Shown one piece after another: positions 22,666 through 33,370 of a stretch of DNA of 64,000 bases (positions are counted from its first letter, which is position 1; each line of letters starts with the position of its first letter). Below the pieces are notes generated by a model that saw nothing but the letters and a program-made list of their open reading frames with translations, searched no databases and was not told the origin of the DNA. The stretch comes from Ophiura sarsii. Lineage: Eukaryota; Echinodermata; Ophiuroidea; Amphilepidida; Ophiuridae. The translations under genes were made by a program, and so were the position numbers. Location of the stretch: the NCBI GenBank assembly GCA_035610835.1, contig CM069442.1, positions 30,271,798 to 30,335,797 of the forward strand, in the 5' to 3' direction.

Positions 22666-22730
22666 TAAAAACTACACAAAATCAAGCAAACTACTGTGAA
22701 TACCAAAATGTAAAATATTAAAGAACAATA

Positions 22731-22927
22731 TACTGTAAAAGCTGACATTTTCGCGGTGGTTTTATTTTCGCGCTTTTCCGCGAAAATTATAACATGCGAA
22801 AATATTGTTTTTAACGTTCATACAGTACATCCAGAAGGTCGCCCGCGAAAAAAAACATTTTGCAAAATGTCTATGATATCAAAATGCGCAAAAATATCTA
22901 TACACGAAAATATTGGCTCTTACAGTA
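22731..22927. mobile_element. MITE with TACTGTAAAAGC ends (copy 5 of family)
   Basis: TACTGTAAAAGCTGACATTT ... TATTGGCTCTTACAGTA. Close to the 21946-22157 copy in length and sequence and in the same orientation. Confidence 0.92.
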
Positions 22928-23094
22928 GTAGCAGGACAAATATACAATTATAAAATGTCAGAAAAGTATATAAGGTATACTTCTATCTGCCACACTAATG
23001 GATCGCTTTTTTGTAAAAACCTAGCATGGGTATGATTTGTGCTGGATATGGGTTCAGAAATCAAGAAGAAAAAACCCAGTCAAATCAGCCATTT

Positions 23095-23309
23095 TTAACC
23101 CCCTGGGCACTACCTATCTATCTAACAGCGCTTCTGATTGGTTAATTACAAGATATACTCATTTGAATAACCAATTACGATACAGCTTTTAAACTATTTC
23201 ACCCCAATCTTTATCTGGGATACAATTATTTTAACAATGTCTCTGATTGGTGCAATAAATGATGTATCCATCTTTCTGACCAATCGGCCGGTAGTTCTCA
23301 TGGGGTTAA
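23095..23309. mobile_element. TTAA-type MITE with CCCCCTGGGCACTACC end, copy 1
   Basis: TTAACCCCCTGGGCACTACC on the left; GGTAGTTCTCATGGGGTTAA on the right. The interior has several GATTGGT/ACCAATC words. An inverted second copy is at 29889-30104. Confidence 0.9.
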
Positions 23310-23754
23310 GGTACAAAACCTCTAAAAGTGAGTCAGGATTTCAAACTTCAAGCAGCTCACTCCCGTAAAAAAATAGTACCGCCTGGGTATTTGCTTCCCA
23401 TTGTGTGGCAAAACAATCCTTTGATGAATTGAACAAACCAACAAATTATTGCGTGCTAATCTTAATTGCAACATTATAAGGATCCATTTCTTGGTAAAGT
23501 ACATGCTTCTTAAATCAAGTGACTTCATTGATATTATTAAAGGTCAACCAAAATGGTGATTCATGTATATTTTAATCAATGGAGGATATTGTAAACATAA
23601 ATAAAATGAATTACCCTTTGATATTGCCCAGGAAAGAAAATGAAGAGTTTCTAAGCTTGTATAATTTGTATCATACTGACGATGGCAGGTTACAACCCTG
23701 TAGGCCTATACGTCACAGGTGTTACTCAGAATCACACACAGAACCTCAACAGGG

Positions 23755-23880
23755 CCAGTCGGTCAGGTAACTCACAAAAATATCTGCCCAACAGAAATTC
23801 CACCAGCCAGTATAACTCACTTACACTGTGAGTTTGAACAATTTTTACCAGCCAGTCATTCGGGTATGTTTGCATCTTCA
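23755..23880 (-). repeat. CTGGCTGGT repeat family, copy 1 (inverted)
   Basis: Reverse complement of the family text: TTACACTGGCTGGTGGAATT, CTGTTGGGCAG and TTTTTGTGAGTTACCTG. Forward copies are at 50769-50985, 60884-61090 and, partially, 63466-63560. Confidence 0.8.
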
Positions 23881-24371
23881 CCCCGGGAGGGCCAGTCAGG
23901 TATAATGTTGTCGGAACAAAAACATGGAATATGGGTGGGTTTTTTTCGACCACAACGCGGGCCAGCGCAGACCCTAGGGGTACTAGGGGTTTCAAAATCG
24001 CCAATTTCAGAGAATAAGAGCATCTTTTTCAACCTGAATCCGCGATAATGGTTGCTTGGGCATTAGTCATGTGTCATCAATATGATAGCCCCAAAAGAGG
24101 TTGGCCCGTAGGGATAAATTTTCAAACAAAACTGAATCACACACTTACTTCATACGTTGTCAGTCTAAACTCCGTCTTGAGGGCCTATCCTTTGTATGAG
24201 TCTTCGAGTTGTGATCCTTGTTAAAGGTCACTTTTTCCTTCTTTGAGAATCCGTGTTAAGGGTAGTTTTTTTAGAGTGGAATCACACGTATGATTACAAC
24301 TTTTATACATGAGTGCCCCCCCCCCCCCCCCCCCCATTACAACTTTTATACATGAGTGCCCCCCTCCCCCG
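23881..24371. repeat. Repeat family with C-rich ends, copy 2 (inverted)
   Basis: Left end CCCCGGGAGGGCCAGTCA; right end ATGAGTGCCCCCCTCCCCCG. The last 40 bp (ATTACAACTTTTATACATGA plus C run) are present twice, so the 20-base C run at 24316-24335 is a duplicated terminus. Core words match 8440-8757 in reverse. Confidence 0.75.
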
Positions 24372-25021
24372 GATCTTCACCAGCCCGACGCAAAGTTACC
24401 CGCTAGGGCGGGTGGTGTTATTTCCAGACCTGAACCTCTATAGGTCGATAGCATATAAAGCATTCACTGAAAACTTTATTTGTTCAGACCTAGCGACCGA
24501 GTCCTAGATGGATACCGAGTTGGGAGCTACATGCAATTTTTAAAAAGTTGCGGTAGGTGATTGTAAGTTGCGGTAGGTGATTGAAAGTCCCTGTATCATT
24601 GACGTCATGGTTATTGGCGCTAAAATGTGTGCAACTGCATTGTAAAACTATAACTTCATTGATACCGGGACGTTCAGTCACCGCAATAACTATGATGTTT
24701 TGTTATATCTACGTTATTTGGGCTCAATAAATATTTTTTCTAACGTATATTACACAATGTTGTGCTTGCTAGACACCTCCTTTAAAACTATTTGTCAAAT
24801 CCGTTATGGCAACCTACTGTTGTCATAGTTATCTTACAACAAACAAAACTGTCGGCAACCTTGACTTGTCAAACTAAATAGCTAATTGTTATTCCCTCGC
24901 TTTATGATAGGAATGAATCATAATGATGATAATTATGTGTATATAAACCTTTAGGGACAGATATGATAGCATTCCCGGTCTGGGGGAGGGGGGGGGGGGG
25001 AATCAACTATTACATTGTAAG

Positions 25022-25436
25022 GTCAACAAAAAAAGAAAGTTGTGTTGCCCTCAGCGACCGACCCTAAAATCGTAAAAACTAGGGCCTTTTTTCTCTTTCT
25101 TTTTTAGATTTAAATTTCATTAAAAGTGTCTAACTGTACTATTTCTTGCTTGAAATGAATAAGTAAGCTTAAATAAATGTTTTTTAGACTATTATCACAC
25201 TAGAAACATTAGTTAAATTGACATATGGGCCTATATCAATTTTGTCTTGACATAAACCATAGATTTTTCATCCAAAAAAAGAAGAAAAAAGAAATTAAAA
25301 CCAAAATTTTGAAGAAAAAAGAAGAAAAAAAGTGGAAAAAAAAGTGGGAAAAAAATGGATTTCCGACCGACCGACCGACCCAATTTTAAATTTTTGGCAC
25401 TTGAGGGCAACACAACTTATTTCATTTTTTTGCCTA
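25022..25436. mobile_element. MITE with GTTGTGTTGCCCTCA ends, copy 2
   Basis: Same ends and the same internal order as 13666-14026 (AAAATCGTAAAAACTAGGG, TGTCTTGACATAAACCAT, GACCGACCGACC). The internal A/G-rich stretch is longer. Confidence 0.92.
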
Positions 25437-25816
25437 AGCGTTCAGTGCATGACCCAAAAAATGCGTAATAATGCGGAAAAAAAAGAAAACCCTGTTGTAC
25501 ATGCCCAACCAACCTATTTTTTTAGAAATCGGTGAAAGAAATAATCACGTGCAAATGAATACCGTCCCAAAAATACTTCTTTGCTTTTCAAAATAAGGCA
25601 AAATGTTTACAGATTTGTTTGTATTTTAATTGCACAAGCTATATAAAAATATAACTTTATATTTCACAAGCTATATAAAAATATATTGCACGAGACTAAG
25701 ACAAGATTTATATGAGTGCAAAATATTCTTGTATTACACGTAAATAATATATTCAATATTATTATTACTATTTTTAAAAGACTGTTTTGATGAATCCTAA
25801 ATAAATTATCCTGAAC

Positions 25817-26856
25817 TACGAGGGTCATTCAATAAGTTCTACCTCCTACCTCATAACTTCACTGTTATATAAGCCAGTCGTATGAAATATTCCACAATTG
25901 TAGCTTTGAATCTCAGCTACAGATTTATAGTAAATTGGTTTGAGTACTAGTTTTATTTTTCTTGAGATGCAGTAAAAACCAAACATCCATTTAGTGCAAC
26001 GGAAACGGATAAAAACAGCATTATATCTCCTAAGTGCTATTTATTTGGCTAATTCTAAGAGACAAAACGTAGCTATCGGTCAATTCAAACCGTTCTAAAT
26101 TACAAATATATCTTGACCAGACTATAACAATAAAGGTGACTGATTTCGTGGGGGAAAATTCCCTCTAATTAGCCAGAACCAGACCAGGACAGCCATTAAT
26201 TGCAACCCTACCCTAGAGAACCACTGCAAAAAGTAATATTTGCTTTTCATAAGAAATAAGAGATCTTCAATACACAGGACTAAATGGATATATTTCAAGT
26301 CTGTCGAAGAGAAAATTGTCTACCATTGACTACCTGATTAATTATTCTAAAGGTTGCATATAAGGTAAACTCATAAAGTGACTATGATATTAAGATTTAA
26401 CACTCGAGGCATCACTGTGGCTTGACTTGTTACAACGAAAATGTGACTGAAAAGTAGTATTCCGGTATGCTAAAGACGTAGCAATACATTCGAGTTGATA
26501 TTATACTATTTGCAAGACAATCTGATTTATACATGAAAATACAGTATTATATTCAGAAATCATCCGTTGTTTTCTATTTTCAGTTTTTAAATCGGGTTGT
26601 TATATCTAATCATACAATACGGAAAGAAAACGAAAAAACATGTATTTATCTTTAGGCTAATTGTCCATGTCCGTTGTCCAAAATCTATCTCTGGCTTTGA
26701 TCGTATCATAACAAAAGTGAAACAGATATCATATATAATTTACTATAGATGTGTAGCTATGATTCAGAGCTATAATCCTGACAAATTTCATGAGGCTGAC
26801 ATTAATAATAGCGATGTTATGAGTGAGGAGGTAGAACTTATTAAATGACCCTCGTA
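25817..26856. mobile_element. Mariner-like non-autonomous element, about 1.04 kb
   Basis: Left end TACGAGGGTCATTCAATAAG then TTCTACCTCCTACC; right end GGAGGTAGAACTTATTAAAT then GACCCTCGTA. GAGGGTCATTCAATAAGT-type ends flanked by TA are typical of Tc1/mariner elements. I see no transposase frame inside, so it would depend on an enzyme supplied elsewhere. Confidence 0.85.
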
Positions 26857-27120
26857 TAATCATTAATTTCAGCGAGATTGAACCCTTCTGCCCCGCACAA
26901 TATTTCAAAATATTGTTCGCATTTGACTACTATTGGTATGCAATATTCAATACCAGACCTTCAAACTTCCCGTATAGCATTGCAATTTGCACCTTAAAAA
27001 TCATCAACAGCGATACAACTTTCAAATGCTGGTGCAAAATTGCAATACACGGTTTTGCAGCCCTAAATCTAGTTGCTATCACGATTCACCTAAAACTGCA
27101 CATTGACTTGAAGGAATTGC

Positions 27121-27270
27121 CCCATGACCTCAAAATGTAGGGGTGTACACCGATTGACCTCTAATGACCCCTACATGACCTTTGACCCCATTTTGCCAAT
27201 ACCTTTTTGGTTAGGTTCGGCCTGATCAGTGCTCTCATATGAAAAGCCAGATTTCAATCTCATTCATTTC
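27121..27270 (-). repeat. Dispersed single copy of the 180-bp array unit
   Basis: Contains TCTAATGACCCCTACATGAC, TTTGACCCC, GTGTACACCGATTGACC and CTCTCATATGAAAAG, the reverse complement of the 4915-5745 array unit. This shows the array unit also exists as a dispersed repeat. Confidence 0.8.
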
Positions 27271-27904
27271 AGCACTGTTCAATGCGCAGTTTTATTGTAC
27301 TGTTTTGGTGCCCCATATATATAATATAAGTATGATTAATTTGTGACCAAGATCTTACAGAACCCAATGGGGAATCTGGTTTTAGTCACGCAGATAAAAC
27401 AGGACTAATCACTCAACAAAACAAATACTACAACTTCAAGCAAATATATACTAGTACCCAGATTGTTTTAACCCATGTGAGTGAACCCCTCAAAATGACA
27501 AATTGTTATCAACCATCATCAAAGCAGACCCTAAATGGCAACAATAATGGCTAAATCACGATGAGTCAAATATTGTTTTCTTCCTGAAAATAAATGTATG
27601 TTTTCCTTGAATTGTATCATTGACACATTTTAATTCGACATATTTGTATCATGTGGCTGCGAGAAGTGTTACCAAATTGATGTGCCCAACAACAACAAAA
27701 AAGCTTTACATTAGGTAATTTTTGCTGAATTTTAAAGAAAAAGTTAGGGATATAATCACACAAATTGGGCTAAATCATTAGTGCGGCAATGGTTTGCAAC
27801 ATGTGGTTCAGGGAGCTCCTAGGGTAAGGGTTGCCTGTTTATGTTTTGAGAAATGAAAGGAAAAGTTGTTGTTTTTAGACCTAATCCCACCCACCAATGG
27901 TTTG

Positions 27905-28110
27905 CAAAGAAAAGATAGCTGGGTTAGTGCATGGCTGGGCTGGTGGGTGGGTTGGTCTGTGGGTGGGTTGGTCGGTGGGTGGGTTGGTCGGTGGGTAGAT
28001 AGGTGGTAGTAGATGGTTGGGTGATAAGTTGGTAGATAGGTAAGTCGTTGGTTGGGTGGTTGGGTGAGTGATTTGTTTGTTGGGTGGGTTTGGTGGGTAG
28101 ATGGTTAAAT
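27905..28110 (+). repeat. GGTGGGTTGGTC minisatellite
   Basis: Irregular 4-bp-based repeats (GGTG, GGTT, GGTC, GTAGATAG). G-triplets recur along the plus strand, so quadruplex formation is possible. The complement reads as NPPTNQPT-type peptide, which is an artefact of the repeat. Confidence 0.9.
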
Positions 28111-28560
28111 ACATTTAATCTAATGATTCTAGATCAACAATTGATTACTAACACTCCCCTAGAGAAACACGCACAGGTACAATGCAGTCAAGTGTGTAGA
28201 AGTTTTGCGTTCACTGTGTTTATGCCTGTTGGCACTTATGTAGGTGAATGGATGGGTGGGTTGGTGGATGGTTAGGTATTGGTGGGCGGGTGGATTGGTG
28301 GGCTGGTTGGTTGGGTGGGTGGTGGGTAGATAGGTAAATATATACATTTAATCTAAATGATTCTAGATCAACAATTGATTACTAACACTCACCTAGGGAA
28401 ACACGCACAGGTACAATGCAGTCAAGTGTGTACAGGTTTTTCGTTGACTGTTTTATGCCTGTTGGTACTTATGTAGGTGAATGGATGGGTGGGTTGGTGG
28501 ATGGTTAGGTATCGGTGGGTGGATGGATGGGCTGGTTGGTTTATGGGTAGGTCACTGCAT
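28105..28560 (+). repeat. About 235-bp unit duplicated in tandem
   Basis: TTTAATCTAA-TGATTCTAGA, ACAATTGATTACTAACACTC, GAAACACGCACAGGTACAAT and ACTTATGTAGGTGAATGGAT occur in both halves (from about 28105 and about 28341), each ending in a GGTGGGTTGGTGGATGG stretch. Confidence 0.92.
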
Positions 28561-28677
28561 GGGGTGTTTCTACTTTTAACACATAACTCAGTAAGATCAA
28601 AGTCTAGATTTGGTACCAAGGAATAGCTTGAAGCATATTTGTGGTATCTGTGTTAAAGGAGACTGTGATACAGGTAT

Positions 28678-29310
28678 AGTGTGTTTCTATTGAGTAGCCA
28701 CATTTCCCGCTGAAATTGGTCACCGGGTAGTAGCAGAGAATAGCAGGGATCACAGAGCGTTTCTATTGGTGACTGGTTTCCGAGGGAAGACACAAAGTTG
28801 AGTGTCATATTATTATGTGTGTGCCTTGTCAGTTGAAGACTGTATGCTCGGGTCATCCGAAAGGCATTGTCGGTTGACCTCGTTTGACAAAATCACGCCG
28901 AGCATGTTGATCGTTACCCTTGATGACAATGTTGACATTTTATACGCAGAACCAGTCCTCAAGTCATACAAATGAGTGGTCCTAATGCTTCAAAAAGATA
29001 CACAAGAATACACAGACATCCCCAGCTTCTTCAGAGGCATGCAAATGTGTACAAGAAAGCAAGTCGGAGACGGCAAATGATGGTGCTTGCGATGGTATTG
29101 ATGTAGTATATGCTTACTTTCGGTTTCTCTACTGGTTTACACTAGCGTTATCTGGATAATGTTGCCAGTATTATCCTTTCTCGCGCAGGATAAATTCCAG
29201 AGAAAAGCCTCCCTGCTATTATCCAGAGAATAGCGGAAAATGTCAGTTTCTATTCTATTTAGCAAAGTTAATATCTTATTCTGAATAATTGGTCCCAATA
29301 GAAACACACT
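28678..29310. mobile_element. 633-bp element with AGTGTGTTTCTATTG ends
   Basis: AGTGTGTTTCTATTGAG on the left and CAATAGAAACACACT on the right, with TA adjacent on both sides. The same TTTCTATTG word also occurs inside (about 28768 and 29250), hinting at internal subrepeats. Confidence 0.8.
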
Positions 29311-29534
29311 AGTAGACCCTGTATAGGGTTGAGGATTGAGAGTAGAGGGTTGGGGTGGGTGGGTCGGTAGTAAGTAGGTAGATAGGTACATAGATGGTAA
29401 ATATTATAGACAACAAGGCGGAATAACAACATAGAGATGCTTTGAAATAACAATTACTTTCTAAACTTCTATGAATTCAATTTGTTGCATCATGGGTAAA
29501 GTTGCAACGCATCGAAAGCTTAGAAAACAATTAA

Positions 29535-29888
29535 AGGTATATTATGTGATCTTTTCCAGGGGACGCTTTTAATCCTCGAAAAGAAATTGGAAGCAGATTT
29601 TCTTGCAGATTTACATTTCTGATCATAAATCATGAATATAGTCTGAGTTATAGAGCGATATAATTCCTAATTACTTGAATTTGAAAAAAGAAAGTGAAAA
29701 CAGAGTGAAAATAAACTGATCGCTAGCGAACAATCTATTTCAACCCCTAAAAACCATGATTTTAGTAAGTAATTAGGAATCGTATCTCTTTGTAACTCAG
29801 GATATATTCATGATTTATGAACAGAAATGTAAATCTGCAAGAAAATCTACTTTCTCAAAATAATCATGGAAAAGATCACATAATATGC
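29535..29888. mobile_element. TTAA-type MITE with AGGTATATTATG ends
   Basis: TTAA at 29531-29534, then AGGTATATTATGTGATCTTT. Right side GGAAAAGATCACATAATATG then CCT, followed by TCAA. The arms continue to pair inward (AATCATGAATAT / ATATTCATGATT, GAAATGTAAATCTGCAAGAA). Confidence 0.9.
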
Positions 29889-30104
29889 CTTCAACCCCCT
29901 GAGAACTACCGGCCGATTGGTCAGAAAGATGGATACATCATGTATTGCACCAATCAGAGACATTGTTAAAATAATTGTATCCCTGATAAAGATCGGGGTA
30001 AAAAGTTTAAAAGCTGTATCGTAATTAGTTATTTAAATGAGTATATCTTGTAATTAACCAATCAGAAGTGCTGTTAGATAGACAGGTAGTGCCCAGGGGG
30101 TTAA
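29889..30104. mobile_element. TTAA-type MITE with CCCCCTG end, copy 2 (inverted)
   Basis: Begins at the T(C)AA that also closes the preceding element and ends CAGGTAGTGCCCAGGGGGTTAA. It is the reverse complement of 23095-23309 over its full length with about 90% agreement by eye. Confidence 0.9.
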
Positions 30105-30570
30105 GAAAAGGAGATCCAAACTCATAACTCACCAAACTTTTGCGATGTGTATCCCACTGAAATTTATAGAGTAATTAAGATAAAACAAAATTATATATAC
30201 ATGCAAAATATTTTAAAAATCACTTGACAATTGGTGATATTTTGTCTGGAGTTTCACAATCTTTTCACACAAAAAAAGTCAAGATCTGGCCTCTAGTTAA
30301 TAAGCAGTGAATCTCCTCATTCGGTAGTTCAAAAACAAAAATTGGTATGTTACCTAACTTGAGGTAAGAAGGTAGGAATTTGGACCTTTGAATTTGGACA
30401 CAATATCAAACAAAAGGACTATTGAGGGTTCATTCCGAACAAATTTTTCAGACATGTATTCAAAACTTTCCAGAAATGTGTGATGATATTTTTTGAGAAG
30501 AAAACTGAGTAAACTCCAGCAAAGAAATCCTCCAATTGTCAAGCGTTTCAGAACATAAGAAATCATTTAC

Positions 30571-31262
30571 CTGTGATTCAGAACTTAAATCCCACTCGTC
30601 GTCATCCCAGCTCTCGGAATCTGACACCGTACTTCCAAAATCTGAGTCTTCCGACTTTGTCGAACCACCGTATCTAACCCTGTTCTTAGGGACCTCCAGC
30701 ATCTGTATGCCAGGTGCTATCCCCGAATCGCCACTCCTGTCCGCCGAAGTCTGGCTCGTCTTTTTTCTCCTATTTAATCCCTTTTTATCCTTCTCCGAAT
30801 GCAACGGCGGACTGATAGCGTATGGATTAGGATCATCCGATACTTTGTGTTGGGGATGCGTTTTAGTCCTACTATGTTTTTTCTTCGGTACATTTGTGTT
30901 AGGAGGCGGGGGAACCAGACTCTTCCCTTGCCCTTTAAACTTGCTAAAAAATCCTTCCGACTGGACAATCGGTGTGGTACCAGGCGTAGGCGTCTGCCCA
31001 AAAAATTTCTTCAAGTCTTTAAATTGTGGTTCATCGTGATAAACTTCATCGTATATGTGCATTGGATGATTCTCATCGTCATGTGATTGTAATTTGGCAA
31101 GTGGTGGGAAATTATTGTTGCCATGGTTTTTACTACCATCTGTTGCTAAGTTGGGTGTTGCCGGTTTGTATGCAACTGGTTTGCTCACCTGGCTTTTACT
31201 CTGGTGTGGTTGTGGCTTCTTTGGAATTATAGGTTTAGCTGCAATCGGGGGCTTATTGGCAG
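30571..31262 (-). CDS. FGD: Proline-rich/acidic N-terminal exon, probably of the FGD-like gene
   Basis: Large internal exon: acceptor GTTTGTTTTTCAG on the minus strand, donor CACAG|GTAAAT. Two bases complete a split codon, then 230 codons stay open and end in phase 0. Residues about 3-16 are an SH3-ligand-like KPPIAAKPIIPKKP. About 70-77 is YDEVYHDE, a possible tyrosine-phosphorylation site. About 117-120 is a PPPP run. About 160-167 is basic (KKGLNRRK). About 203-224 is Ser/Asp-rich and ends in SESWDDDEWD. No folded domain is recognised and the segment looks disordered. Proline-rich SH3-binding N-termini are known in FGD proteins (FGD1 binds cortactin), so the role as an adaptor region ahead of the DH domain is inferred from strand, order and phase. 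Alternatives are an unrelated adaptor gene on the same strand, for example an SNX9-like or CD2AP-like linker. An ATG-less reading is expected because this is an internal exon. Confidence 0.82.
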
Positions 31263-31419
31263 CTGAAAAACAAACAAGAAGGGGGGAAGGTTAATTGTAA
31301 TTGTATGAAATATAAGAGTAAAGCATGATGATACATCTCAAAGATACGATTCGCCCAATTCATACATACTTACATTTTCTAGCAGCATGTAGACTGATAT
31401 TGGGTTCGATCATGATTTT

Positions 31420-31531
31420 TGGATTAATTTAGATACCTTTTACGAACCATTGTTGTTGAGTTCCGTAACTTTTGAGGTCATCGCTACCCCTTCATTCAGC
31501 GTAGTGTTTACTTCCCTCCACTTGTCACATG
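31420..31531. repeat. Left inverted arm around the Penelope fragment
   Basis: About 112 bp from GGATTAATTTAGATACCTTT to CCACTTGTCACATG, mirrored at 31823-31940 with roughly 85% agreement by eye. Confidence 0.9.
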
Positions 31532-31940
31532 CCCGCGTTTTGGGTGATCACATGAAACCAGGTCATCGTAGATGGCGGGTAGGTTGTAGCCGGTGTCTCG
31601 GTTGAGGGTCGGTTTCTGTGTCCTTATTTCGATGGCCTCTCTGATCTTACGTTTCCAAAACTGATCCTCTCTGGCGATCACATGGATGTCATCAAGCTTA
31701 ATTTTGTGTTTAGAGTCTTTTGAGTGTTCTGCCACAGCTGTGAGAGGAATGGTTTTGAGGTTTCGTGTGTTCTTCGAACCTGGTGGCAAGGTCTCTTCTA
31801 GTTTCACTCAAATGGTCGCTCATGTGACAAGTAGAGGGAAGTAAACACTTCGCTAAATGAATGAGGTCGCAATGACCTCGAAAGCTACGGAGCCTATACA
31901 ACCATGGTTCGATAAAGGTATCTAAATTAATCCTATACAT
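31508..31940 (-). pseudogene. Penelope-like element, GIY-YIG endonuclease 3' part (frameshifted)
   Basis: The minus strand reads LSETRRDLATRFEEHTKP in one frame (up to about 31800). In the next frame it reads IPLTAVAEHSKDSKHKIKLD, EDQFWKRKIREAIEIR and PTLNRDTGYNLPAIYDDL. RFEEH, AEH and RKI-EAI-IR-PTLNRD-G-LP-IYD are the closing motifs of GIY-YIG modules in Penelope-like retroelements. The frame change and the lack of an RT domain show a dead 3' fragment. Flanking inverted arms fit the variable terminal repeats of this class. Confidence 0.85.
31823..31940. repeat. Right inverted arm around the Penelope fragment
   Basis: CATGTGACAAGTAGAGGGAA through AAGGTATCTAAATTAATCC, the mirror of 31420-31531. 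The part nearest the centre overlaps the start of the coding remnant. Confidence 0.9.
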
Positions 31941-32607
31941 TTTCTATTTTTGACTTCTTTCCAGTTCCCTGTCATACATACATACATACACCCGAGCACC
32001 CCTACATGTATTCGCCCTCAAACGAGGACCATGAAGTGGTACTATCCAAACGAGGACACCCCAACCTGGATACACATCGACACACCAAGGAAAAATGGCG
32101 ATTATTTTTTTGTCTGTTTTGGTATCACACCACCAACCACGCACAACCACACAGTGATACTATCTAACCGAGGTGTGTGAGGGGTATGTCATAAAAGGAC
32201 CTCATTTAGATAGCGTTTTTATACTATTTGGAATATTTTGAACATATCAGGAACCGAGGACTGTCCGCAGTTCCAAGGTGTGTCCAGTGTTTGATGGTGT
32301 GAATTCATACGGGTGTCCGCAATTAGATTAGATAGTGAACACGTACACATACACCCACCTACACCCCCACCCACATACTGCAAGTACTTGTGATGCACCA
32401 TTCCTTGGAGGCTCAAAGCGCGATTTGAATTGATTTGACGCTTAATCATAGATTTCTAACACATACAATTCAAATGTCAAGTTTAAACTCAAGTATATCA
32501 ACACGCAATCCCTGGAGTTGGTTTTAGTTGGAAAACCAACCCCGATTCAATCCTGTTTTTCTTATTTATTCCAATTGATTTACCATCAATACATACATTG
32601 ATATATC

Positions 32608-32837
32608 TTAATACTTTCTATGCGGCTATTAGTTTTACTATAATCAAAACAGATTTTTCAGACACAGCTTTCAAAGTCCCATCTCAAGGATTACCGAACC
32701 AATACTAGGCATTTTTGTACTTATTTCAATGCATTTCTCATGGTGATTCCAAATATGGTAATGAAAATTCAATAATTTTGACATTTGTGAAAATTTGGAA
32801 TGCCGTCTGCAGACGCCTGCCGCGTGGAAAGTGTTAA
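32608..32837. mobile_element. TTAA-type MITE (CACTTTCC family), copy 5
   Basis: TTAATACTTTCTATGCGGC on the left, CTGCCGCGTGGAAAGTGTTAA on the right (first 20 bases CTGCCGCGTGGAAAGTGTTA). Lies 22 bp from the next element. Confidence 0.9.
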
Positions 32838-32859
32838 AATCAAACTGAAATTAGACGTA

Positions 32860-33368
32860 TACAGGGTGTATCAGAATGAACTATACTATGTTTCTAAAAT
32901 ACATAAAAAATACAAAATGATTATTGTTTTAAATTTAAACACCTGCAATATTATAAAGGTGAACACGTTTCCTACATTATATGTTAATTTCATTGAGATA
33001 TCTCTTTTTGTTCTCGTGTAGCAAGAATTAGTCAAAAATCGATGAAAAACATGTTTTCAATTTGTTAGCTCAAAGAATTCAGACCTTGAAAAGCCATTGG
33101 CAAATCTGATTAACGCAAGGTTTCTTCTAATATGCGTATTTTATGTCAACTACTTTTATTTTTTAAATTGATCATTTCGACCAAAATTGAAATCTACCAT
33201 CTTTACCAGAAAGTCTGTATTTTCCGTACGATTTTCAAAATCTAAAATTCTTATGAAAGCTGGGAGTTTGCACAAGATATATGTGAAAACGGTTTGAACA
33301 ATATAGATTGAATTCATACCGTAATAAATCATATTGCCTCGGTATAGTTCAATCTGATACACCCTGTA
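32860..33368. mobile_element. 509-bp MITE with TACAGGGTGTATCAGAATGA ends
   Basis: TACAGGGTGTATCAGAATGA then ACTATAC is mirrored by GTATAGTTCAATCTGATACA then CCCTGTA. The outer TA is compatible with a mariner-type target. No coding capacity. Confidence 0.92.
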
Positions 33369-33370
33369 TA

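Larger units (their letters stand above)
9287..30570. other. Intron of the FGD-like gene (about 21.3 kb)
   Basis: Entirely repeat-derived or featureless as far as I can see; the individual elements are listed separately. Stretches with nothing recognised are about 16330-17310, 18780-19830, 20150-21050, 26860-27110 and 27280-27900. A short exon missed here is possible because phase 0 on both sides gives no constraint. Confidence 0.7.

Noticed and set aside
27881..28619. Thr/Pro-rich (NPPTNQPT) minus-strand frames
   Set aside because: These are translations of the GGTGGGTTGGT minisatellite.
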